The notes under the pieces were generated by a model. It was not told the DNA's origin. It searched no databases and was given only the letters and a program-made list of their open reading frames with translations. Positions 6,258 through 13,855 of a DNA stretch of 13,973 nucleotides are shown in pieces. The position numbers and the translations under genes are program-made. The stretch spans positions 1 through 13,973 of the forward strand of contig CAYMVS010000058.1 of the NCBI GenBank assembly GCA_964394205.1, given 5' to 3'. This DNA is from HGM05190 sp964394205. Its GTDB lineage: Bacteria > Bacteroidota > Bacteroidia > Bacteroidales > Muribaculaceae. Position 1 is the stretch's first letter. Every line of letters begins with the position of its first letter.

Positions 6258-7636
6258 TAGGCTCCGAGCGAGGGGGTGGGGAATCGCGAGATGCCATAGA
6301 AGTCGACACTGCCACGCGGGTCAACGCCGGCGGCATCGGCCGCGGCGGCTGCCGGCGAGCCTTCCATCAGGCGGTAATCAAAAACATAATCCTCGCGCGA
6401 GGTGTAGTACATCGGGTCGCTGCCCCACAGGCAGGAGATGAAATTGTCGTCGTCGGTGCCTTCGCTCTTGAGCAGACAGGTCTTGAAGATGACGCCGGTC
6501 GATGTCAGATCGCCATGCGACAAATCGTCGCCTAATCCATATATAATTGAGTTTGAAAACAATGCCTGGGTGTAGGGCAACCCCGAGCCATCATCGTCGT
6601 CGCCATTGAGGTGGCTCAGCGAGATGGCGGGACCGCCGATGACCGTAAACAGATAGTAGTTGGCAAAGGTGCAGTGATTGAACAGATAGCGGCCGCCACG
6701 AGTTGACAGCACGCCCTGTGACGCCTCGGCAAACTCACACCCCACAGCGTCGACCGACGAGTGGATCACCTCAAGGGCGTGACGGGCCGAGTTGCGCAAA
6801 CGACAATTGACCAGGGTCACATCGGCAGCCGTCGACCGGGCGCCCAACGAGTCAATCAAAACGCCGGCAACGGTGTTTCTTATCACAGCGTGGCTCAGGT
6901 AGTTGTCGGTCGACCCGGGCAGAAACTCCACCCCATGCCACTGAGAGGCCATAAGGTCAAACGGGATTGAGCCGACCACATTGTCGGTTCGGTCGCCCGT
7001 CATATTGACAGGCCGCTCGACCGAGCCGAGCACACGCAGGGTGCCATAGACACTCAGCCGCGCCTTGTCATGGAAGTGCATGGTCGTACCCTCGGGGATG
7101 GTGAGAGTCGCCCCGGGCTTGACGACAATCGAGTCAAACACCTGGATTGGCAACGTCGGGTCAAGCGTTGTGTCGCGCTCGACAATCAGGGCTCTGACGC
7201 GCTCCACATCCTGCCCTATGGCCTCGACCACAACCGAGCGGGTCACACCGTTGGTCACAAAGTCGAGCACATCGACCAGCGGCATCGGCGACACCTGCCC
7301 CGTTGGGGGAACGGTCACCTCGACAAACACAAAAATCGAGTCGTTGGGGCGTATCTCCACGTTGGAGAACGAGTGGCCGGCCACTCCATCCACATTGACG
7401 CGGAACGACCGGCCGTCGCGCATGGCGATCGAACCGATGCTGATCACCTTGTCGTGGCGGTTATAGACGATAAACGAGTGGGTGGGCGATGACTGCCCGG
7501 TGAAGAGAGTGCCGATGTGCAGGGTGTCGACTGAAAAATCAGGCTGATGGGCCGGCGAGGTGGAAATGCTGTCCTCGATACACGAGGCGAGAGAGCCGAG
7601 CACTGAAAAGAGGAGGATATAGAGTATATGTTTCAT
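6221..7636 (-). CDS. Lipoprotein with Ig-like and parallel beta-helix domains
   Basis: This 471-aa protein has lipobox LASC with lipidated Cys19. The following residues IEDS carry acids at +3 and +4, resembling the Bacteroidetes surface-export signal, so it may face outward. Residues about 35-145 look like an Ig/DUF1573-like beta-sandwich (FSVDTLHIGTLFTGQ, then RPNDSIFVFVEVTVPP). From about 170 the sequence shows short repeated strands typical of a right-handed parallel beta-helix (GATLTIPEGTTMHFHDKARL, AVIRNTVAGVLIDS, VTLVNCRLRNSARHALEVI). The C-terminus (GISRFPTPSLGAYQF) resembles the end of beta-helix proteins in this phylum. No catalytic residues of a polysaccharide lyase could be assigned. 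It is divergent from dnaE and overlaps the FNT gene by 37 bp. Confidence 0.85.
   Translation of the reverse strand: MKHILYILLFSVLGSLASCIEDSISTSPAHQPDFSVDTLHIGTLFTGQSSPTHSFIVYNRHDKVISIGSIAMRDGRSFRVNVDGVAGHSFSNVEIRPNDSIFVFVEVTVPPTGQVSPMPLVDVLDFVTNGVTRSVVVEAIGQDVERVRALIVERDTTLDPTLPIQVFDSIVVKPGATLTIPEGTTMHFHDKARLSVYGTLRVLGSVERPVNMTGDRTDNVVGSIPFDLMASQWHGVEFLPGSTDNYLSHAVIRNTVAGVLIDSLGARSTAADVTLVNCRLRNSARHALEVIHSSVDAVGCEFAEASQGVLSTRGGRYLFNHCTFANYYLFTVIGGPAISLSHLNGDDDDGSGLPYTQALFSNSIIYGLGDDLSHGDLTSTGVIFKTCLLKSEGTDDDNFISCLWGSDPMYYTSREDYVFDYRLMEGSPAAAAADAAGVDPRGSVDFYGISRFPTPSLGAYQFVPGEGDGRP
6223..6234. repeat. 12-bp perfect palindrome in the convergent overlap
   Basis: ACGGGCGCCCGT is its own reverse complement. 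It lies inside both coding ends of the two convergent genes and touches the stop codon of the leftward one. With no spacer and no T tract it is not a standard terminator. It may slow converging RNA polymerases or may be chance in GC-rich DNA. Confidence 0.4.
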
Positions 7637-7725
7637 GTGTGCATTACGATTTACCTATATAATAACGTTGCCGGCCCCATTTTATTGCCGCCACGTTAAT
7701 TTGGGGTTAAAATGAGAATGAACAG

Positions 7726-7756
7726 TTGAAAAGACGGGAATTTTTTTGTAGTTTTG
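7726..7756 (+). promoter_or_regulatory. Promoter of dnaE-trxA operon
   Basis: TTG (7726-7728), 20 bp, TAGTTTTG (7749-7756): an exact Bacteroidetes -33/-7 arrangement. The -7 box ends 26 bp before the dnaE ATG. The in-frame TTG at 7726 could be mistaken for a start codon but is the -33 element. I saw no equally good promoter for the divergent lipoprotein gene in 7637-7725. Confidence 0.8.
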
Positions 7757-7782
7757 CTTTCCAATTTTTCATCTTTGTCTTT

Positions 7783-10700
7783 ATGTCGCTCGATTTTGTG
7801 CATCTGCATGTGCACTCTCAATATTCATTGCTTGACGGCCAGGCATCAATCAACGCTTTGGTCGACAAGGCCATAGCCGACGGCCAGCGTGGCATCGCGC
7901 TGACCGACCACGGCAATATGTTTGGTGTCAAGGAGTTGTTCAACTATGTTGCCAAAGTCAACGGCAAGCTCAAGGGGAAGATCAAAGAGGCCGAGGCCGC
8001 TCTCAAGGAAGCCGACGCCGCGGGCGACGAGGCGGCCAAAGAGCGCCTTGCCGGCGAGCTCGAGGAGCTGAAAAACCGGTGGTTCAAACCGATACTGGGC
8101 TGTGAGATGTATATCTCGGAGTGCCCGATGGACGACGAGCGCCCCGACCGCGACGGCGGCCAGCACCTGATCGTGCTCGCCAAAAACAAGACGGGCTATA
8201 AAAACCTGATCAAACTGGTGTCGGATGCATGGACCAAAGGCTTTTACCGCCATCCACGCACCGACCACGAGCAGCTTGCCCTCCATCGCGAGGGCCTGAT
8301 CATCTGCTCGGCGTGCCTTGGCGGCGAGCTACCCCAGTTTATCATGAAAGGCGACATCGGGAGCGCCGAGAAGCGCGTGTTATGGTACAAGGAGACCTTT
8401 GGCGACGACTATTACATCGAGCTGCAGCGACACAAACCCAACGGCGAGATCTACAATGACGTCTGGGACCGCCAGCAGGAGGTCAACCCGGTGCTTGTCG
8501 AGCTTGCACGCAAGCACAACATCAAGTTGGTGGCCACCAACGACGCCCACTTTGTCAACGCCGACGATGCCGACGCCCACGACCGGCTGATTTGCATCTA
8601 CACCGGCCGCTATCTGACCGACCAGGACCGCATGCGCTACACCAAGCAGGAATGGCTCAAGAGCCGCAGCGAGATGGAGGCACTCTTTCCCGACTATCCC
8701 GAGGCCCTGACAAACACGCTTGAAATCCTGTCAAAGGTTGAGGAATACAGCATCGACCACGGCCCGATCATGCCGTTTTTTGAAATCCCCGTCGAGTTTG
8801 GCACCGAGGAGGAGTATCGCCGGCGCCTGTCCGAGCAAGACCTGTTTGACGAGTTTACCCGCGATGAAAACGGCAATGTCGTCATGTCACAGGAGGAGGC
8901 CGAGGGCAAAATCAAGAAACTGGGAGGGTATGACAAGCTGTACCGCATCAAGTTTGAGGCCGACTATCTGGCAAAATTGGCCTACGAGGGGGCCGAGCGC
9001 CGATATGGCTCGCCTCTGAGCGACGACCTCAAGGAGCGCATCAAGTTTGAGCTCCACATCATGAAGACGATGGGTTTTCCGGGCTACTTCCTCATCGTGC
9101 AAGACTTTATCAACGCCGCGCGCAATCAGCTCGGTGTCAGCGTAGGCCCGGGTCGTGGCTCGGCCGCCGGCAGCTGTGTGGCCTACTGCCTGGGCATCAC
9201 TCAGATAGACCCGGTGAAGTATGACCTGCTGTTTGAACGCTTTCTCAACCCCGACCGCATCTCGCTGCCCGATATCGACATCGACTTTGACGACGACGGC
9301 CGCGCCGACGTGTTGCGCTATGTGACCGAAAAATATGGCGCCGAGAAGGTCGCCCACATTATAACATACGGCACCATGGCCGCCAAAAGCGCCATCAAGG
9401 ATGTGGCCCGCGTGGAGCAGCTGCCCCTGGCAACCTCCAACCGCCTGGCCAATCTCGTGCCCAAGCGCATGCCGACAGTCAACGGCAAGGAGCTAAAACC
9501 CACGCTGAAAAACTGTTATGACCATGTGCCCGAGTTTCAGCCCGAGCTCAACAGCCCCGACCGCCTTGTCAGGGAGACCCTTGAGTTTGCAAAGCGCCTT
9601 GAGGGGAATGTGAGAAACACGGGGGTTCACGCCTGTGGCGTCATCATCTGCCGCGACGACATAACCGACTGGGTGCCGGTGTCGACCGCCCTTGAGAAGA
9701 GCAGCGACTCCAAGACAAAGAACAAGGTGATCGTGACCCAGTATGAGGGGCGCGTCATCGAGGAGACCGGCCTCATCAAGATGGACTTCTTAGGACTCAA
9801 GACACTGTCGATCATCAAGGAGGCGGTGTCAAACATCGAGCGCACCCGCGGCATAACCATCGACATGGACAAAATCGACATCGATGACCGCAAGACCTAC
9901 GACCTGTATTGCCAGGGGCACACCACGGGCACGTTCCAGTTTGAGTCGGCGGGTATGCAGAAATATCTGCGTGAGCTCCAACCATCCACTTTTGAGGACC
10001 TCATCGCCATGAACGCCCTTTATCGCCCGGGCCCTATGGACTATATCCCCGACTTCATCGCCCGCAAGCACGGGCGGTCGCCGATCGTCTACGACATCCC
10101 GGTGATGGAGAAGTATCTTAAGGACACCTACGGGGTGACGGTGTACCAGGAGCAGGTCATGCTGCTGTCGCGCCTGCTCGCCAACTTCACGCGTGGCGAG
10201 AGTGACACCCTGCGCAAGGCGATGGGTAAAAAGCTGATCGACAAGATGAACCACCTGAAAGGAAAATTTCTTGAGGGTGGTCAGGCCAACGGGCACGACA
10301 AGAAAACACTCGAGAAAATATGGGCCGACTGGGAAAAGTTTGCCTCCTATGCCTTCAATAAGAGCCACGCGACCTGCTACAGCTGGGTGGCCTTTCAGAC
10401 GGCCTATCTCAAGGCCAACTATCCGGCCGAGTACATGGCCGCCGTGTTGTCGCGCAACCGCAACGACATCAAGAAGATGACCGGATTTATGGATGAGTGC
10501 AAGAGGATGCACATCCCCGTCAAGGGTCCTGACGTCAACGAAAGCTTCGCCGAGTTTGGTGTAAACGCCAAGGGGGAGATACGTTTCGGTCTTGCCGCCG
10601 TCAAGGGTGTTGGCGAAGGGGTTGTCGAGGCCATCATCGCGGCCCGCCGCAAGGGGGGCCCCTTTGAGACGGTCTGGGACTTTGTCGAGCGGGTGCCCGC

Positions 10701-11592
10701 AGGCATCATGAACCGACGTGTGTTTGAGTCACTCGCCCTGGCCGGCGCGCTCGACGGCTTCACCGAGGCCAAGCGCGAGGACTATTTTGGCACCAACAAC
10801 AAGGGCGAGACTTTTGTCGAGCTTTTGATGAGATATGCCCAACTCTATCAGCAGGCCGACAATGACGCGTCGATGTCGCTCTTTGGCGACGACGAGAGCG
10901 TCAGCCAGAAGGCCGGGCGCCCGCCGGTCATCACGGCTCAGGCATGGGTCGACGCCGTCAAGCTCGAGAAAGAGCGCGAGCTGGTCGGCATGTACCTGTC
11001 GAGCCACCCCTTAGACCCCTACTACATGGAGCTGCAATATGGCTGCAGCGCCTCGCTCAAAGAGTTTCAGGAGATGGAGCCGGTTGAAGACAAGGATATC
11101 ACCTTGGGCGGAATGGTGGTCGACTTTGTGTCCCAACCCTCGCGCAACGGCGGCTATTATGGCCGCATGAAGGTGGAGGACTACAGCGGCACCCATGAGT
11201 TCATGCTCTTTGGGCAGACCTATATCGATTTTCACAACTATGGCGTGCCGGGCACCCCTATTTTCATCACCGGCGCCTGGCAACGCCGCTTCGCCACTCA
11301 AGAGCCGCGCTTCAACATCAAGCACATCAGCCTGTTGCGCGATGTAAAAGGTCAGCTTGTAAACAGCATCACCATCGAGCTTTACCCCGAGCAGCTCACC
11401 GAGAACATGGCCAAGGTGCTGAAAGACTTTACCGAAAATCCCTCGGCCACGGCCGGCAACCTGTTTGTCAAAGTGGTTGACCCCGAGCTCAACCGCAGCC
11501 TCAAGCTGACCTCGTCGCTCAAAGTCGACATTGACCGCCAGCTTGTCAAAGCGCTTGAGGATGAAGAGATAGAATTTTCAATAAACACTTAA
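7783..11592 (+). CDS. dnaE: DNA polymerase III subunit alpha
   Basis: The 1269-aa replicative polymerase is somewhat longer than the 1160 aa of E. coli DnaE. Domains in order: N-terminal PHP (FVHLHVHSQYS at 5-15 and ALTDHGNMFG), C-family palm with catalytic Asp499 and Asp501 in PDIDIDF, and the third Asp668 in IKMDFLG. Next come fingers with YRPGPMDYIP, a helix-hairpin-helix region around 934-970 (GVGEGVV), a beta-clamp-type motif MSLFG (1031-1035), and an OB fold around 1105-1180. No DnaQ-like exonuclease domain is present. ATG 7783 is chosen because it gives the usual N-terminus (MSLDFVHLHVH) and follows the promoter. It works in the cytoplasm as the core of the replicative holoenzyme. trxA follows after 12 bp. 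Confidence 0.97.
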   Translation: MSLDFVHLHVHSQYSLLDGQASINALVDKAIADGQRGIALTDHGNMFGVKELFNYVAKVNGKLKGKIKEAEAALKEADAAGDEAAKERLAGELEELKNRWFKPILGCEMYISECPMDDERPDRDGGQHLIVLAKNKTGYKNLIKLVSDAWTKGFYRHPRTDHEQLALHREGLIICSACLGGELPQFIMKGDIGSAEKRVLWYKETFGDDYYIELQRHKPNGEIYNDVWDRQQEVNPVLVELARKHNIKLVATNDAHFVNADDADAHDRLICIYTGRYLTDQDRMRYTKQEWLKSRSEMEALFPDYPEALTNTLEILSKVEEYSIDHGPIMPFFEIPVEFGTEEEYRRRLSEQDLFDEFTRDENGNVVMSQEEAEGKIKKLGGYDKLYRIKFEADYLAKLAYEGAERRYGSPLSDDLKERIKFELHIMKTMGFPGYFLIVQDFINAARNQLGVSVGPGRGSAAGSCVAYCLGITQIDPVKYDLLFERFLNPDRISLPDIDIDFDDDGRADVLRYVTEKYGAEKVAHIITYGTMAAKSAIKDVARVEQLPLATSNRLANLVPKRMPTVNGKELKPTLKNCYDHVPEFQPELNSPDRLVRETLEFAKRLEGNVRNTGVHACGVIICRDDITDWVPVSTALEKSSDSKTKNKVIVTQYEGRVIEETGLIKMDFLGLKTLSIIKEAVSNIERTRGITIDMDKIDIDDRKTYDLYCQGHTTGTFQFESAGMQKYLRELQPSTFEDLIAMNALYRPGPMDYIPDFIARKHGRSPIVYDIPVMEKYLKDTYGVTVYQEQVMLLSRLLANFTRGESDTLRKAMGKKLIDKMNHLKGKFLEGGQANGHDKKTLEKIWADWEKFASYAFNKSHATCYSWVAFQTAYLKANYPAEYMAAVLSRNRNDIKKMTGFMDECKRMHIPVKGPDVNESFAEFGVNAKGEIRFGLAAVKGVGEGVVEAIIAARRKGGPFETVWDFVERVPAGIMNRRVFESLALAGALDGFTEAKREDYFGTNNKGETFVELLMRYAQLYQQADNDASMSLFGDDESVSQKAGRPPVITAQAWVDAVKLEKERELVGMYLSSHPLDPYYMELQYGCSASLKEFQEMEPVEDKDITLGGMVVDFVSQPSRNGGYYGRMKVEDYSGTHEFMLFGQTYIDFHNYGVPGTPIFITGAWQRRFATQEPRFNIKHISLLRDVKGQLVNSITIELYPEQLTENMAKVLKDFTENPSATAGNLFVKVVDPELNRSLKLTSSLKVDIDRQLVKALEDEEIEFSINT

Positions 11593-11604
11593 ATATCATT
11601 TATT

Positions 11605-11931
11605 ATGGCACTTACATTTACTGACGAGAACGTAAACGAGTATATCCAGTCAGGCCAACCTGTTGTGATTGACTTCTGGGCGACATGGTGTGGTCCCTGT
11701 GTCGGCATGGCACCGACCATCGACAAGCTTGCCGAGGAGTTTGAAGGCCGTGTTGCCGTCGGAAAATACAACATCGACGAGGAGAGCGAGCTTTCAGGCA
11801 AATACCGCATCATGTCAATCCCGACCATCCTCTTTTTCAAGGACGGAAAGCAACTGAGCGAGCTGCGTCTTGCCGGGTCGCAGCGTTTTGAGACCCTCAA
11901 GGAGCAGGTTGAAAAACTGTTGGCGCTTTGA
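11605..11931 (+). CDS. trxA: Thioredoxin
   Basis: The 108-aa protein is the full thioredoxin length, with active site WCGPC at 28-32 in FWATWCGPCVG and the cis-proline Pro73 in MSIPTIL. It has no signal peptide, so it is cytoplasmic. It keeps disulfides reduced, with electrons from thioredoxin reductase, and serves enzymes such as ribonucleotide reductase. It lies 12 bp after dnaE with no promoter between, so it is read from the dnaE transcript. Its TGA stop overlaps the ATG of the next gene. Confidence 0.97.
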   Translation: MALTFTDENVNEYIQSGQPVVIDFWATWCGPCVGMAPTIDKLAEEFEGRVAVGKYNIDEESELSGKYRIMSIPTILFFKDGKQLSELRLAGSQRFETLKEQVEKLLAL

Positions 11932-12584
11932 TGGGCCGACTCCTATCACTCATCGTGGCGGTGTGGGCCATCCCGGCCGCCCTTGCCGGCGAGCTGTTCA
12001 ACGGCCTGGTTGTCGACGGCTCGGGCAAGGGTATAAAGAACGTAAAGGCATGGACCACATCGTCGCGCGAGTACACCAAGAGCGACCGTGACGGCCGTTT
12101 CGGGCTGAGCGATGTGGAGAGCGGCGACACGCTCCACATTGAATATAAGAAACAACGCTATGACATCCCGCTGTCAGGCTCAAGGGGGCTCAGGATTGTG
12201 ATGACCGACCTGAACATGACCTCGTCGCCCGACGACGAGCTTGTCAGCTATGGCTATGGCTGGGTAAAACGCCGCGAGTACAATTCAGCCTCAAGCGGCA
12301 TCTCGGGCGACCGCCTGCGCGCCACCGGCCAGAACAATCTGCTCAAAGCCCTGGAGGGGCTCGTGCCGGGACTGTATGTGTCGGCATCGGGACATGTCAC
12401 CCTGAGGGGACGCACGTCTTTTATGCTCGACGACCAGCCGCTGTTTATCGTCGACGGCAACTATGTGTCGGGGTTCGACATGATCAACCTGGGGTCGGTT
12501 GACCGCGTGGAGGTGCTCAAAGACGGGTCGATGTTTGGCTCGCGCGGGGCCAACGGCGCCATTATTGTCTATACAAAACGATAG
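11931..12584 (+). CDS. Exported plug-only protein (carboxypeptidase-regulatory-like + TonB receptor plug)
   Basis: This 217-aa protein has a signal peptide (MGRLLSLIVAVWAIPAALA, likely cut after Ala19). Residues 20-91 form a carboxypeptidase-regulatory-like beta-sandwich (FNGLVVDGSGKGIKNVKAW, SDRDGRFGL). Residues about 125-217 match the plug of SusC-type receptors: NNLLKALEGLVPGLYV, VTLRGRTSF, LFIVDGNYV, VDRVEVLKDGSMFGSRGANG. The frame then stops at IIVYTKR, where a receptor would go on for about 600-800 residues of barrel. No barrel sequence is visible in any frame downstream, so this looks like a true short protein or an old, cleanly ended remnant. It starts at the ATG overlapping the trxA stop (TGATG). 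Its function is unknown, perhaps a periplasmic partner for TonB or for receptors. Confidence 0.85.
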   Translation: MGRLLSLIVAVWAIPAALAGELFNGLVVDGSGKGIKNVKAWTTSSREYTKSDRDGRFGLSDVESGDTLHIEYKKQRYDIPLSGSRGLRIVMTDLNMTSSPDDELVSYGYGWVKRREYNSASSGISGDRLRATGQNNLLKALEGLVPGLYVSASGHVTLRGRTSFMLDDQPLFIVDGNYVSGFDMINLGSVDRVEVLKDGSMFGSRGANGAIIVYTKR

Positions 12585-12613
12585 GGCAAATTGTAAGAGC
12601 CCGAGAGGGGATG

Positions 12614-12631
12614 GCCGGGCGAAGTCCCGGC
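12614..12631 (+). other. Hairpin after the dnaE-trxA-plug operon
   Basis: GCCGGG (12614-12619), loop CGAAGT, CCCGGC (12626-12631) form a perfect 6-bp stem 30 bp after the last stop codon. The following sequence is A-rich rather than T-rich, so it is only a weak terminator candidate. It is placed where the operon should end, before the rplM promoter. Confidence 0.35.
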
Positions 12632-12669
12632 ATAAAAATGAAAAAAATTTTGATTTGGAGGCCAAAAGA

Positions 12670-12700
12670 TTGCATAAATGGCACAAAATGATTACCTTTG
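12670..12700 (+). promoter_or_regulatory. Promoter of rplM-rpsI (Bacteroidetes type)
   Basis: TTG (12670-12672), 20 bp, TACCTTTG (12693-12700): an exact match, with the same -7 sequence as the tRNA-Gly promoter. That both drive growth-linked translation genes fits a strong promoter. Transcription should begin near 12707, leaving a leader of about 105 nt. Confidence 0.85.
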
Positions 12701-12706
12701 CAGTCC

Positions 12707-12811
12707 GATTATGTCCAAATTAATACTCGTTGGTTATCGACACGTATCATTTTTGGCCGAATGGTCGTGTGAATTAACTAATGTAACAAACTATTAATCA
12801 AGCATTAAAAC
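12707..12811 (+). promoter_or_regulatory. rplM 5' leader, possible regulatory RNA
   Basis: The roughly 105-nt untranslated leader can fold locally. ATAC (12724-12727) pairs with GTAT downstream to make a bulged stem, GGCC-GAAT-GGTC makes a 4-bp hairpin, and ATTAA/TTAAT arms flank the last 40 nt. It also contains a 28-codon ORF at 12711-12797 that starts almost at the transcript 5' end and is out of frame with rplM. Ribosomal-protein operons are often autoregulated through such leaders. The folds here are weak and the assignment is only a suggestion. Confidence 0.3.
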
Positions 12812-13291
12812 GTGGATACTTTAAGCTACAAAACTTTAACACCCAACGCACAAAGCATCGAGAAAGAGTGGGTTGTGGTTGATGCAACTGACCAGGTGCT
12901 CGGTCGCCTGTGTGCCAAAGTGGCTTTGATTCTTCGTGGTAAGAACAAGCCCACCTTCTCGCCCAACGTAGAGTGTGGCGACAATGTTATCATCATCAAC
13001 GCCGACAAGGTTCGTCTGACCGGCAAAAAGTGGACCGACCGCGAGTATCTGAGCTACACCGGCTATCCCGGTGGCCAGCGCACAGCCACTCCCGAGATTA
13101 TGATGAAAAAATCGCTCAACAAGCACATCAAACCCGGCTATCACCCCTTGTTCATCAAGGTTATGAAAGGCATGCTCCCCAAAATCCGTCTCGGTCGCCG
13201 CATCATCGAGAACATGTATGTCTACAACGGGCCCAACCATCCCCACCAGGGTCAGAATCCCAAAACCATCGACATCAACACCATTAAATAA
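12812..13291 (+). CDS. rplM: Large ribosomal subunit protein uL13
   Basis: The 159-aa protein has L13 signatures WVVVDATDQVLGRLCAKVA, YTGYPGGQR and KGMLPKIRLGRR followed by YVYNGPNHPH. It is slightly longer than the roughly 142-150 aa common in bacteria, mostly from an N-terminal extension and a short insert (KHIKPGYHP). The start is GTG at 12812; this gives MDTLSYKT, the usual Bacteroides-type N-terminus, and no ATG fits. The preceding sequence is A-rich without Shine-Dalgarno. L13 is an early assembly protein of the 50S subunit. rpsI follows after 14 bp, the conserved L13-S9 pair. Confidence 0.97.
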   Translation: MDTLSYKTLTPNAQSIEKEWVVVDATDQVLGRLCAKVALILRGKNKPTFSPNVECGDNVIIINADKVRLTGKKWTDREYLSYTGYPGGQRTATPEIMMKKSLNKHIKPGYHPLFIKVMKGMLPKIRLGRRIIENMYVYNGPNHPHQGQNPKTIDINTIK

Positions 13292-13305
13292 AAGATTGAA
13301 GCCTT

Positions 13306-13692
13306 ATGGAAACAGTTAATGCAGTAGGTCGCCGCAAGGCCGCAATCGCACGTGTTATCGTAAAAGAGGGAACAGGCGAGATCACCATCAACAAGCGCCC
13401 GCTTGACAAATATTTTCCCTCGTCAATCCTTCAATATATTGTAAAGCAGCCCCTCAACACACTCGAGGCAGCCGAGAAGTATGACATCAAAGTCAACCTT
13501 GACGGCGGCGGCTACAAAGGACAGGCCGAGGCCCTGCGTCTGGCCATTGCCCGTGCCCTGGTCAAAATCAACCCCGAGGACAAGCCCGCCCTGCGCGCCG
13601 AGGGTTTCATGACCCGCGACCCCCGTTCGGTCGAGCGCAAAAAGCCCGGTCAGCCCAAAGCCCGCAAACGCTTCCAGTTCAGCAAACGTTAA
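13306..13692 (+). CDS. rpsI: Small ribosomal subunit protein uS9
   Basis: This 128-aa protein, normal length for S9, begins METVNAVGRRKAAIARV. It carries DGGGYKGQAEALRLAIARAL and ends in the basic tail ARKRFQFSKR, whose last residues reach the P-site tRNA in the 30S subunit. It is co-transcribed with rplM. The stop is followed by a 163-nt structured gap before rpsB. Confidence 0.98.
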   Translation: METVNAVGRRKAAIARVIVKEGTGEITINKRPLDKYFPSSILQYIVKQPLNTLEAAEKYDIKVNLDGGGYKGQAEALRLAIARALVKINPEDKPALRAEGFMTRDPRSVERKKPGQPKARKRFQFSKR

Positions 13693-13721
13693 TCGCTGCC
13701 TGAAACCGTCATCTATACAGT

Positions 13722-13800
13722 GTTTAGTATCTAAACCGCGGCGATGGACACGTTCCCTACCCCGCGGTTGTAAGGGAGGCCCAGCGGCCCAGGCGGCCGC
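13722..13800 (+). ncRNA. Structured rpsB leader RNA candidate
   Basis: Between rpsI and rpsB lie nested RNA structures. (1) GTTTAG-TAT-CTAAAC at 13722-13736. (2) AACCGCGG (13734-13741) with CCGCGGTT (13762-13769), a perfect 8-bp stem with a 20-nt loop. (3) GCGGCC-CAGGC-GGCCGC at 13784-13800. Loop bases TTCCCT (13753-13758) can pair with AGGGAG (13773-13778) to make a pseudoknot on stem 2. Stems 1 and 2 share 13734-13736, so they compete or stack. The last stem ends 55 nt before the rpsB ATG. No T-tract follows, so this is not an ordinary terminator. A leader binding S2 is the natural guess; no family match can be claimed from here. Confidence 0.5.
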
Positions 13801-13855
13801 ATGAGTCAAACCGACAAATTACCGACAGAACGTAAACAAACCCAATCAAGACAAA

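Noticed and set aside
7637..7725. Promoter for the leftward beta-helix lipoprotein gene
   Set aside because: No TAnnTTTG match with a suitable TTG was found on the minus strand, although a promoter must exist; a TAACGT/ACGTTA inverted repeat there is too short to interpret.
9829..10512. Long antisense open frame (227 codons) inside dnaE
   Set aside because: It is a shadow produced by GC-rich codon use in dnaE, with no recognisable domain or start context. The same holds for other antisense frames in umuC, the TonB-like gene, trxA and rplM.
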